Positions 7,881 through 14,582 are shown, counted from the stretch's first letter. The stretch is DNA of 18,315 nt from DATJAJ01 sp035622335 (GCA_035622335.1 DASPVO010000050.1:1-18315), one strand, 5' to 3'. The notes: generated from the letters alone by a model not told the origin. Numbers and translations: made by a program.

Positions 7881-8518
7881 CAGGCAACGTGTTCGACCTG
7901 GGGACCGTAGACTACGGTGAGGCACTCGGCCTTCAGAGGCGTCTAGTGAAGATGAGAACGGAGGACAGGATTCCCGACACGCTTCTTCTCCTGGAGCACG
8001 ACCACGTCATCACCCTCGGAAGAAAGACGTCCGCCCCCAACCTCAAACCACAGAGCATACCCGTGTACGAAGTAGAACGCGGGGGGGATGCGACATATCA
8101 CGGCCCCGGTCAACTGGTCGGTTACCTGATATTCAGGATAGAAGACCACGACGTGAGGCGCTTCGTCAGTTTGATTGAAGAGGCGATAATCGGGGCGGTG
8201 GGGCAGTTCGGTATCGCGGCGGGAAGGCTTGACGGGCACAGGGGTGTCTGGGTGACCGGGAAGAAGCTCGCCTCCATAGGCGTGGCCGTCTCGGGATGGG
8301 TCTCCTACCACGGATTCGCCCTCAACGTCAACACAGACCTCTCCTACTTTGACCTGATACGACCGTGCGGCCTGGACCCAGCGGCCATGACTTCCATGGC
8401 CATGGTGCTCGGCAGGCGGGTGGATGTCTCGAGGGTGAGAGACGAGGTGTCTCGGCAAGTCGCCCTCGCCTTCGGGGAGGCTTTCGGCTCGGGGGACCTC
8501 CGGGCGATCATGGCCTAA
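7877..8518 (+). CDS. lipB: Octanoyltransferase (lipoyl(octanoyl) transferase)
   Basis: LipB moves an octanoyl group, classically from acyl carrier protein, to the lipoyl-domain lysine, the step before LipA. The 213-residue protein starts at the ATG that overlaps the E3 stop codon in ATGA; the frame is also open upstream inside the E3 gene, which can hide this start. Family signatures include the substrate-binding RGGDATYHGPGQL at residues 68-80, TGKKLASIG with K130, and the catalytic cysteine in RPCGL (C164). Together these form the Cys/Lys pair known from LipB. The order of motifs and the length match LipB and not the longer LplA ligases. What serves as octanoyl donor in an archaeon is unclear. 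Confidence 0.93.
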   Translation: MTGNVFDLGTVDYGEALGLQRRLVKMRTEDRIPDTLLLLEHDHVITLGRKTSAPNLKPQSIPVYEVERGGDATYHGPGQLVGYLIFRIEDHDVRRFVSLIEEAIIGAVGQFGIAAGRLDGHRGVWVTGKKLASIGVAVSGWVSYHGFALNVNTDLSYFDLIRPCGLDPAAMTSMAMVLGRRVDVSRVRDEVSRQVALAFGEAFGSGDLRAIMA

Positions 8519-8519
8519 G

Positions 8520-8528
8520 CGTTAAGTA
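8520..8528 (+). promoter_or_regulatory. Possible TATA box for the aldehyde dehydrogenase
   Basis: CGTTAAGTA is centred about 27 bases before the GTG at 8551 in the 32-base gap after lipB. The position fits a leaderless transcript; the match is moderate. Confidence 0.4.
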
Positions 8529-8550
8529 GACGAATCGGGCCGCGGCGAGT

Positions 8551-10125
8551 GTGCCTTCAAAGACAGCCAAGATAACGTACGTAACACTGCTTGCGGACGA
8601 GTCGATTCACCCGAAGTACGAAGCGGCTCTCGAGCGCTTCGAGAAAGAGCTGGGAAAGAAGTATCCCATGCACATCGGCTCTAAGGAGGTGTGGGCGGAC
8701 GAGGAGTTCGAACATCATAGCCCCATAGACACCTCGGTCATCGTCGGTCGCTTCCAAGTCGGTACGAGGTCTCACGCCAAGGCCGCGGTCGAGGCTGCTA
8801 GGGATGCGTTCGAAGGCTGGAGCGCTACGCCGTGGAGGAAGCGGGTGGCGGTGATGAGGAAGGTCGCCAGCTTGATCGACGAGCGAAAGTTCGACATCGC
8901 TGCAAGAATCACCTACGAGGTCGGCAAGAACAGGTCAGAAGCGCTGGCGGAGTGCTGGGAAGCCGTCGACGTCGTGAACCTCTACGCCGGGGTGATGGAG
9001 TCGCACAACGGTTACGTCGAGAAGCTGGGATCAGGAGGACCAGGTGAGAAGGGAAAGATGGTGGCGAAGCCTCTCGGGGTGTGGCCAATAGTCTCGCCGT
9101 TCAACTTCCCCTTCATGCTCGCGAACGGAATGGCGCTCGGCGCCCTCATAACGGGGAACACAGTCGTCCTGAAGCCGACGAGCGAAGCCCCCCTCACGGG
9201 GCTGATGCTCTATCGATGCTACGTGGAGAGCGGAGTCCCACGCGGCGTGGTCAACTACGTCACCGGCCCTGGGGGGAACTTCGAGGAAGAGTTCACCAAG
9301 AACCCCGCGGTCGCTGGCATCGCCTTCACTGGTTCGAGGGACGTCGGCATGAAGCTGTACCACGAGTTCCTTTCGGACCAGCAGTACCCCAAGCCGATAC
9401 TTCTAGAGATGGGGAGCAAGAACCCGACAATCGTCACCGACAGGGCCGACCTGGAGAAGGCCGTTGAGGGTACCGTCAGGTCTGCGTTCGGCTACGACGG
9501 GCAGAAGTGCAGCGCCACTTCCAGGGCGTACGTCCAGTCCGGGGTATACGACGAATTTCTCGATGGCTTGAAGCGGCGAGCTAAGGCGGTCGTCGTCGGG
9601 GACCCGAGAAGGAAGGAGACGTTCATGGGACCCGTGATCAACGAGGCCGCCGTCAAGAGGTTCAGGTCTGCCGTCAAGGCCGCCGTCTCGTCCGGAGGCA
9701 GAGTCCTGATCGGAGGGAACGTCCTGAAGAGCGGTATCTTCCGCGAAGGATTCTACGTTCAGCCGACTGTGATAGTTGGCCTACCGGTGAACCACGCGCT
9801 CTTCAGTGACGAGATCTTCCTCCCCTTCGTCGCGGTGGCGAAGGTCCGAGACCTCGAGGAGGCGATCAGGTTAGCAAACGACACACCTTACGGCCTGACC
9901 GCAGGTATCTTCTCGGAAGACGTGAAGGAGGTCGGGGAGTTCATGGACAGAGTGCGGTTCGGCGTCGTCTACGCGAACAGGAGGGGTGGGTCGACGACGG
10001 GTGCCTGGCCGGGTGCGCAGACATTCGTCGGCTGGAACGCGAGCGGGTCGACGGGAAAGGGGATCGGCGGTCCCAACTACCTGCTGACCTTCCTTAGGGA
10101 ACAGTCCCAGACCGTCGTTGACTGA
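8551..10125 (+). CDS. Aldehyde dehydrogenase, probably 1-pyrroline-5-carboxylate dehydrogenase-like
   Basis: This NAD(P)-dependent aldehyde dehydrogenase has 524 residues. The catalytic cysteine is C320 (GQKCSA), the general base E286 (LLEMGSKNP), and the oxyanion asparagine N185 (SPFNFPF). The N-terminal extension of about 45 residues before HSPID, the segment ITYEVGKNRSEALAE, and the C-terminal tail GGPNYLLTFLREQ resemble the P5C dehydrogenase (RocA/PutA) branch, which oxidises glutamate semialdehyde to glutamate in proline and arginine breakdown. Other archaeal dehydrogenases acting on semialdehydes or sugar-derived aldehydes cannot be excluded. No proline dehydrogenase is visible nearby. 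The start GTG is set by the TATA spacing. The stop codon directly abuts the stop of the convergent membrane-protein gene, with no spacer. Confidence 0.85.
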   Translation: MPSKTAKITYVTLLADESIHPKYEAALERFEKELGKKYPMHIGSKEVWADEEFEHHSPIDTSVIVGRFQVGTRSHAKAAVEAARDAFEGWSATPWRKRVAVMRKVASLIDERKFDIAARITYEVGKNRSEALAECWEAVDVVNLYAGVMESHNGYVEKLGSGGPGEKGKMVAKPLGVWPIVSPFNFPFMLANGMALGALITGNTVVLKPTSEAPLTGLMLYRCYVESGVPRGVVNYVTGPGGNFEEEFTKNPAVAGIAFTGSRDVGMKLYHEFLSDQQYPKPILLEMGSKNPTIVTDRADLEKAVEGTVRSAFGYDGQKCSATSRAYVQSGVYDEFLDGLKRRAKAVVVGDPRRKETFMGPVINEAAVKRFRSAVKAAVSSGGRVLIGGNVLKSGIFREGFYVQPTVIVGLPVNHALFSDEIFLPFVAVAKVRDLEEAIRLANDTPYGLTAGIFSEDVKEVGEFMDRVRFGVVYANRRGGSTTGAWPGAQTFVGWNASGSTGKGIGGPNYLLTFLREQSQTVVD

Positions 10126-10530
10126 CTAGAAGGGGGCCGCGTAGAGGCCTGCAGCAGCCAGCAGCGCGAACGGATACCAGTTGGGGATGACCCTTCCCCC
10201 AACGCTGAAGCTGCCGAACGTCTGGGCGGTCCAGTCGCCGCGGACGATCCACCTTCCCCTCCATGCGAAGTATAGTGCGTCCTCCACCAACGCGAGGAGG
10301 AAGACGTTCGCAGCCCACGCGCTAATGCTCGCGGAGTAGGAGACCACGATGAAGACCGGAAGGACGAAGAGCAAGTGATACGGGTAAAACTCCATGAAGA
10401 TCGGCTTCGCGCCGAGGACAGAGGGGGCGGAGCTCCCGTTCGCCTCCCTTCTGTTCACCACGAAGTACTCGAATCCGCTGAAGAGTACAGCGAACCCGCC
10501 TATCCTCAGAGCTGAATAGAAGTCGAACAT
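10126..10530 (-). CDS. Small integral membrane protein of unknown function
   Basis: I do not recognise this 134-residue protein. It has four likely membrane helices, at about residues 8-26, 47-66, 68-90 and 115-133. A polar loop with a short GSS stretch lies between the first two. After helix 3 there is a conserved-looking block with several Trp and Gly residues (VEDALYF, WRGRW, then GGRVIPNWYP). The acidic pair at the membrane edge followed by Trp-rich loops hints at a folded functional core and not just an anchor (inference). It starts three bases after the S19 stop codon on the same strand, so it is the last gene of the ribosomal operon here. The conserved operon partner L22 would be expected in this place. 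It shares a zero-gap tail-to-tail junction with the aldehyde dehydrogenase. Confidence 0.65.
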   Translation of the reverse strand: MFDFYSALRIGGFAVLFSGFEYFVVNRREANGSSAPSVLGAKPIFMEFYPYHLLFVLPVFIVVSYSASISAWAANVFLLALVEDALYFAWRGRWIVRGDWTAQTFGSFSVGGRVIPNWYPFALLAAAGLYAAPF

Positions 10531-10533
10531 CCG

Positions 10534-10929
10534 CTACTTCAGAGGCACGTAGAGGCTCGAACGGCTCGCGCCTATCCCTGGCGTCCCATGGACGACCTTC
10601 TTGTTCGTGATGACGAACTCGCCGAGGTACCTGCCTATCATCTCAGGCTTGACCTCGAGCGGCACGAACTCCCTCCCGTTGTGGACGTGTATCGTGAGAC
10701 CGACCATCGAAGGAAGAACGACCATGTCTCTCGCGTGCGTCTTGATCTGCCCCTCGAGCTTGCCCTCCTTTATCGCCCTGGCGTCTTCCAAGAGTTTTCT
10801 CTTGTCGTCCGAGACGCCCCGGTTGAGCGACCTTCTCGCCCTAGAAGAAAACAGCTGGAGGAGGGCCTCCGTGCTCATGGTGTTGAGCTGCTCCAGCGAG
10901 TAGCCCCTGAATCTGAACTCCTTCGGCGT
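10534..10929 (-). CDS. rps19: Ribosomal protein S19 (uS19), probable ACG start
   Basis: S19 sits in the head of the small subunit. The C-terminal part is unmistakable (LEVKPEMIGRYLGEF, then GIGASRSS and FVPLK-like YVPLK). The first ATG is at 10878 and gives only 114 residues. However, the frame stays open upstream and encodes KEFRFRGYSLEQLNT, the conserved N-terminus of archaeal and eukaryotic S19/S15. No ATG, GTG or TTG exists between that ATG and the upstream TAG at 10950-10948. I therefore place the start at ACG 10929. It overlaps the L2 stop codon by one base (TAACG, where TAATG would be usual) and lies 9 bases after a GGAGGT. GTA at 10932 is the other candidate. Identity is certain; the start is inferred. 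Confidence 0.93.
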   Translation of the reverse strand, partial: TPKEFRFRGYSLEQLNTMSTEALLQLFSSRARRSLNRGVSDDKRKLLEDARAIKEGKLEGQIKTHARDMVVLPSMVGLTIHVHNGREFVPLEVKPEMIGRYLGEFVITNKKVVHGTPGIGASRSSLYVPLK

Positions 10930-11675
10930 TACCTCTTTACCTCCATGCTAGACCTCGCGATCCTCTTTCTTCCTGTCTTCCTCGGGGCTATTAATCCTAC
11001 CTTGCGCCCAGGAGGGGCGTTCCTCGAGGTGCTGGTCGACTTGCCGGGGTGCTGGTGTCTTCCTCCCCCGAACGGGTGGTAGACGACAGCCATCGCGATT
11101 CCCCTCATCCTAGGGTATGGTCTTCCAGCGGCCCTCATCGCGTGGTGCCTCGCTCCCGCCGTGAGGAAGGGCTTCTCTTTCCTTCCGCCTCCCGCAATCT
11201 CTCCAACCATGGCCCTGCACCTTTCATCGACGAGTATGCTCTTCCCAGACGGAAGTCTGACCGTAGCCCTTCCTCCCGCCTTCGAGAAAAGAATCGCCGA
11301 GCCTCCCGAAGCCTTCACGAGCTTACCCCCGTCACCCGGCCTGAGCTCTATGTCGCAGATTCGCGTCCCTTCCGGCATGCTGCTGAGCGGCAGTATGTTG
11401 CCGTCCGTGACCCTGGCCGCCGCGCCGATAGAAAGCTCCCTGCCGACAGACAGTCCCGCGGCCGCGGGTATGTATGCGAACCTCCCCTCTCCGTACCTTA
11501 TCTGCGCCAGCGGCGCGCTCCTCCCCCGCTCGTCCAGAATCGAGGTGACCATGGCTTGGTGGCTCTCGGCCCACGGAAGGTTCGGATACCTTGTGTCCGC
11601 GATCTTCCCCTTCGAGGGAGCCCTGAACTGTATCCCAGCCTTTCCCCTTCTCCTCTGAAGTATTCTCTTGCCCAA
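10929..11675 (-). CDS. rpl2: Ribosomal protein L2 (uL2)
   Basis: L2 binds 23S rRNA near the peptidyl-transferase centre and helps subunit joining. The 248-residue protein shows the archaeal form: MGKRILQRRRGK at the N-terminus, LPSGKSILVDERCRAMVGEI in the middle, and the signature RMRGIAMAVVYHPFGGGRHQ with the conserved His200 near the C-terminus, followed by a basic tail. The start codon is TTG at 11675, with GGTG a few bases upstream, three bases after the L23 stop. No upstream candidate extends conserved sequence. It lies between L23 and S19 in the standard order. Confidence 0.97.
   Translation of the reverse strand: MGKRILQRRRGKAGIQFRAPSKGKIADTRYPNLPWAESHQAMVTSILDERGRSAPLAQIRYGEGRFAYIPAAAGLSVGRELSIGAAARVTDGNILPLSSMPEGTRICDIELRPGDGGKLVKASGGSAILFSKAGGRATVRLPSGKSILVDERCRAMVGEIAGGGRKEKPFLTAGARHHAMRAAGRPYPRMRGIAMAVVYHPFGGGRHQHPGKSTSTSRNAPPGRKVGLIAPRKTGRKRIARSSMEVKR
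10939..10944 (-). promoter_or_regulatory. Shine-Dalgarno sequence for S19 at a non-AUG start
   Basis: GGAGGT on the minus strand, inside the end of the L2 gene, lies 9 bases before the ACG at 10929 and 6 before the GTA at 10932. No ATG, GTG or TTG in the S19 frame lies at a usable distance downstream of it. It is the main evidence that S19 begins well before its first ATG. Confidence 0.6.
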
Positions 11676-11678
11676 GAC

Positions 11679-11945
11679 CTACACCAACCCGAGCTTCGTG
11701 GCCAGCTCTGCGGCCGCCCTCGCTTCTGCCAGCCTGACGAAAGCCTTCTTCCCCTTGTTCGTCCTCGCGGTATTGACGCTGCTCACCTTGACTTCGTAGA
11801 GCGCTTCGACGGCGCTCGCGACCTGCCTCTTCGTCGCCTTGTCGTCCACTATGAAGCAGAGCTTGTTCTCGCTCTCGACCTGGTCGAACGTCCTCTCAGT
11901 CACGTACGGCCGTTTCAGCAGCTTCTGGGCATCTTCAAGACGCAG
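11679..11945 (-). CDS. rpl23: Ribosomal protein L23 (uL23), probable CTG start
   Basis: L23 lies at the polypeptide exit tunnel and docks targeting factors. The core is clear (KLCFIVDDKATKRQV, VKVSSVNTARTNKGKKAFVRL). The first conventional start is GTG 11903, which would cut off conserved sequence: that Val is the V of the family's RPYVTE(K/R)T. The open frame continues upstream as LRLEDAQKLLKRPY, matching the usual archaeal N-terminus in length and pattern. CTG at 11945 gives an 88-residue protein, normal for archaea. It lies 9 bases after GGAGG and overlaps the end of L4 by 11 bases. The TTG and ATG close by (11938, 11932) are out of frame. Identity is certain; the start is inferred. The minimal form would be 11679-11903. 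Confidence 0.92.
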   Translation of the reverse strand: MRLEDAQKLLKRPYVTERTFDQVESENKLCFIVDDKATKRQVASAVEALYEVKVSSVNTARTNKGKKAFVRLAEARAAAELATKLGLV

Positions 11946-12735
11946 CTGCCTTCCCCTCCTTTTCCGCCGACATCGACTCGAGCGAGGACTCAGTCCAGAG
12001 CGTGAGCCTCCCGGGCACCCCTCCTGGCGCGAGCTGAAGTACGCTGAGGTCTTCCACTCTCGTCACCTCGAGTCCGGGTACCGAAGACGCAGCCCCTCCC
12101 ACTCCCCTGTCGTTCGTGACGACGATCAGGGGTCCAACCCTGTTCGAGTAAGCCCGTCCCCTGAGGCGGCCCTTCCCCGAGTTTCGCTTGACGCCCGAGT
12201 ACAGTCTGGCCAGCTCTCCTGCCAGTCCTGCCTTTTCCAGGAAACTGACGAGCTCCGACGTCTTCGTGAGAGTCTCGAGCTCATCCGAAACCACAAGCGG
12301 CAGCTCCACTCCCTCGACCCTGTGTCCCCTCTTCGCCACCGACCCAGAGTCGGACGTGAAAGCTATCGCGGAACGGGTCGCGAGCCTCCTCTCCTTCTTG
12401 TTTATCTTCAGATGAATCACCTTCTCAGACCTCGGCGGATGCGGCAGCCGGCCCTTGACCACGCTCGCCACGCCTCCAGCGAGCCCCGACCTCGAATATC
12501 TCTCTCCCTTGACCCTTGGAATCCTGGACTGGCCCGTTCCGGTAGGGGGGCTGTGCGTCTCTGCCGTCGTGCGCTCTCCCGCCATCGGGTCCCTTCCCTT
12601 CGGCTGGAAGCCGTGGGACTTTGACAGTCTGAAGGCCCTTCTCACGAGGTCCGTTCTCAAGGGTGTGCTGAAGACCTCCGGCAGGTCGGCCTTCTTGCTC
12701 GATTTGCCGTCGATCTCTATGACGTCTCTCTTCAC
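11935..12735 (-). CDS. rpl4: Ribosomal protein L4 (uL4)
   Basis: This is a large-subunit protein lining the exit tunnel. The 266-residue protein matches the archaeal/eukaryotic L4 pattern: an N-terminal segment with FSTPLRTDLVRRAF, the tunnel loop with RSGLAGGVASVVKGRLPHPP, then EKVIHLKINKKERRLATRSA and a Rossmann-like C-terminal part (NRVGPLIVVTNDRG). The start is GTG at 12735, one base after the L3 TAG. GGTGA lies 9 bases upstream, at the end of L3, and no conserved sequence is lost. The C-terminal tail is Lys/Ala-rich and overlaps the proposed L23 start. Confidence 0.96.
   Translation of the reverse strand: MKRDVIEIDGKSSKKADLPEVFSTPLRTDLVRRAFRLSKSHGFQPKGRDPMAGERTTAETHSPPTGTGQSRIPRVKGERYSRSGLAGGVASVVKGRLPHPPRSEKVIHLKINKKERRLATRSAIAFTSDSGSVAKRGHRVEGVELPLVVSDELETLTKTSELVSFLEKAGLAGELARLYSGVKRNSGKGRLRGRAYSNRVGPLIVVTNDRGVGGAASSVPGLEVTRVEDLSVLQLAPGGVPGRLTLWTESSLESMSAEKEGKAAAS
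11953..11960 (-). promoter_or_regulatory. Shine-Dalgarno sequence for L23 at a CTG start
   Basis: AGGAGGGG on the minus strand, near the end of the L4 gene. Its GGAGG core is 9 bases before CTG 11945, the same spacing as for the proposed S19 start. It lies far too distant (over 40 bases) from GTG 11903 to serve that codon. Confidence 0.55.
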
Positions 12736-12736
12736 G

Positions 12737-13687
12737 CTACGCCCTCACCTTGGTGCTCACTTCTATCACCTGGGGCACCTTCCCCGCCGACGCCTTCCTC
12801 CGTATCGGATAGCGAAGGACCACCATCCTCCCGGAAGGACCCGGTACCGACCCTCTGAGCACAGCGTAGTCTCCAGTCACGTTACCGAAATGAGCGAAGC
12901 CGCCTGGAGGCGTTATCTGGTTGTCCTTCGAGTTCCCCACGATGAGAATCCTCTTCCCCGTTTCAGACCTCTGGTGGAAGCCTCTCTGGCCCGCTCTAGG
13001 CGCAGTGTACATGACGGCCGCAGGGTGCCAGGGACCCAGAACGCCGATTGCCCTCACGCTCTTCCTCGACTTGTGTTGCTTCCTCTTGACTCCGAACCTT
13101 GTCACGGGTCCCTCGAACCCCTTGCCCTTCGTTATCCCGAGTGCATCGACGTACATCCCCGCCTTGAAGACCTCCTCGAACTTGACCTTCTTGCCCACCA
13201 GACCGGACGCATATTCCAGCTGAGAATTCACGTCTCCTCCACCGACGCCCACCTCGAATTCGATGGGCTTCTTCTGCGAGAGGCCCGCTTCTGCAGGCGT
13301 CACAGACACAAGCGCAGCTATCCTCGAGATCCTGTCCGCCTGGATCTTGGCCGCCGCGGCCTTCACCTCCGTGGCCGTCTCGCCCAGGGGCAAATCGTAC
13401 CCGTAAGTCCTCCCGTAGAACCTCACTCGCTTCACCTCGATCTCGGGAGCCACCAGGACGCTCGCTAGGTTGAACAGCGGCTTTCCTGAGTTCGGCGTCC
13501 TCTCCCTGGTGTCGACGGTGATCACGTGCGCTGTGCCTGCCTTGAAGGTCGGGAATCCTAGAATCGTGGGCTTGTCGCTGTTGATCGCAGGCCAGTTCCT
13601 TATCCTCGGGACGAGGCTCTTTGCCCTTCCTCGTGGCCTGTAGGCAAGACTGCCTCTGCGCGGTGCACTGTGCTTCCTGTGACCCAT
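12737..13687 (-). CDS. rpl3: Ribosomal protein L3 (uL3)
   Basis: This protein is an early assembly factor of the large subunit, with a finger reaching the peptidyl-transferase centre. The 316-residue protein has the archaeal/eukaryotic N-terminus (GHRKHSAPRRGSLAYRPRGRA), VTRFGVKRKQHKSRKS, and the W-finger segment GPWHPAAVMYTAPRAGQRGFHQRSE around residues 216-240. The ATG at 13687 is supported by a TATA box about 42 bases upstream, which leaves a short leader. It begins the ribosomal series L3-L4-L23-L2-S19, preceded by the SPOUT methyltransferase gene. Confidence 0.97.
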   Translation of the reverse strand: MGHRKHSAPRRGSLAYRPRGRAKSLVPRIRNWPAINSDKPTILGFPTFKAGTAHVITVDTRERTPNSGKPLFNLASVLVAPEIEVKRVRFYGRTYGYDLPLGETATEVKAAAAKIQADRISRIAALVSVTPAEAGLSQKKPIEFEVGVGGGDVNSQLEYASGLVGKKVKFEEVFKAGMYVDALGITKGKGFEGPVTRFGVKRKQHKSRKSVRAIGVLGPWHPAAVMYTAPRAGQRGFHQRSETGKRILIVGNSKDNQITPPGGFAHFGNVTGDYAVLRGSVPGPSGRMVVLRYPIRRKASAGKVPQVIEVSTKVRA

Positions 13688-13724
13688 GTCACGCTAACCT
13701 TTCGGAACCCCGTTTTTCGTTTGG

Positions 13725-13733
13725 CCTTTAAGC
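13725..13733 (-). promoter_or_regulatory. TATA box for the ribosomal protein operon
   Basis: On the minus strand this reads GCTTAAAGG, centred about 42 bases before the L3 ATG. It lies in the 53-base gap after the SPOUT gene. It implies a transcript with a leader of about 15 bases. Read-through from the SPOUT gene is also possible, since no T-rich terminator is seen on the minus strand there. Confidence 0.5.
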
Positions 13734-13740
13734 TTTGCAT

Positions 13741-14553
13741 TCAGATTATCAGCGTCTGGGCCAGGTTGAGGGCGGCGAAGATCGCCTCCTCTGTCCTGAC
13801 CGTCTCGACCTGCTGGTCCGCAAACAGGTTGACCACATAGTCCGTTTGCTTCGTCAGGTTCGGCCCAACGATGTCGAACAAGCCTCTAGATGGAGAACCG
13901 AACAGGAGAACCGCTCCTCTCGCGCTCTTGAATGACCTCCCCAGCGGCTCGATGACGGTTCGAAGGTCGCTCCCTAACCTCGACGTCGCTACTTTCAGAT
14001 CGAACGCGGAGTCCGAGACAGCTTCCCTGAAGCTCCCTCCCTTGACGATGTATCCCCAGTATTCCCGCAGTCCATCTCTCGGGACGGGCTTCGCAGTAAA
14101 TGGTTCCTTGGAGACCAGTTCCACCGTGACCCTCGCTCCAGAGGCGGCGTTGCCGCGCAATCTCGCAGGCCGCTCCAGTCCAACGTCCACCGTGCCGTCT
14201 TGGTTTACCACGCCCTCCCTGACCTCTCCGACTTTGACGCCCTCCAGCGGAGTCCTGGGCCTGTGTGAAGGGATGCGGAGTGGCGGAAGCAGGCCAGCGA
14301 ACTTCAGCTCCTCGTCGAGCTGGTAGATTCTTTTCCTCAGGTACTGGGGCGTTTCAAGATAGCCGAGCAGTTTTCTGATCAGTGGCCCTTCTCCCCTCCC
14401 CTTCTCGTCCCTGAAGACAGCTACGCTGTCGACCCCGTAGATCGCGAGCGCCCTCGCGATGGTGCCCACCTTAACCGTCTTGTCGCGAAGAGTGTCCCTC
14501 TCTTCGAGGACCGTGTCGGGTATCGCTACCCCAAGCTTCTTCCCGAGCAGCAA
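13741..14553 (-). CDS. SPOUT-family RNA methyltransferase (COG2106-type)
   Basis: This is a predicted SAM-dependent RNA methyltransferase with the trefoil-knot SPOUT fold, of the family related to eukaryotic SPOUT1/CENP-32 and found next to L3 in many archaea. The 270-residue protein has an N-terminal half with GTIARALAIYGVDSVAVFRD and a central inserted beta-rich segment at about residues 105-185 (EGVKVGEVREGVVNQDG). The C-terminal knot includes LLFGSPSRGLFDI and ETVRTEEAIFAALN. The start is TTG at 14553; an in-frame TGA lies eight codons upstream and no ATG or GTG lies between. A TATA-like box is 25 bases away, so the transcript is probably leaderless. Its RNA target is not established here; rRNA is plausible from the neighbourhood. 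Confidence 0.85.
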   Translation of the reverse strand: MLLGKKLGVAIPDTVLEERDTLRDKTVKVGTIARALAIYGVDSVAVFRDEKGRGEGPLIRKLLGYLETPQYLRKRIYQLDEELKFAGLLPPLRIPSHRPRTPLEGVKVGEVREGVVNQDGTVDVGLERPARLRGNAASGARVTVELVSKEPFTAKPVPRDGLREYWGYIVKGGSFREAVSDSAFDLKVATSRLGSDLRTVIEPLGRSFKSARGAVLLFGSPSRGLFDIVGPNLTKQTDYVVNLFADQQVETVRTEEAIFAALNLAQTLII

Positions 14554-14573
14554 CTGCTTGACGAGCCTGCCTC

Positions 14574-14582
14574 AGTTAATTC
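14574..14582 (-). promoter_or_regulatory. TATA box for the SPOUT gene
   Basis: On the minus strand this reads GAATTAACT, centred about 25 bases before the TTG at 14553, which fits leaderless transcription. It lies in the short divergent gap shared with the MFS transporter. Confidence 0.5.

Noticed and set aside
11049..13468. Long plus-strand open frames opposite L2, L23, L4 and L3
   Set aside because: They are shadows of the ribosomal genes and lack any recognisable motif or start signal.
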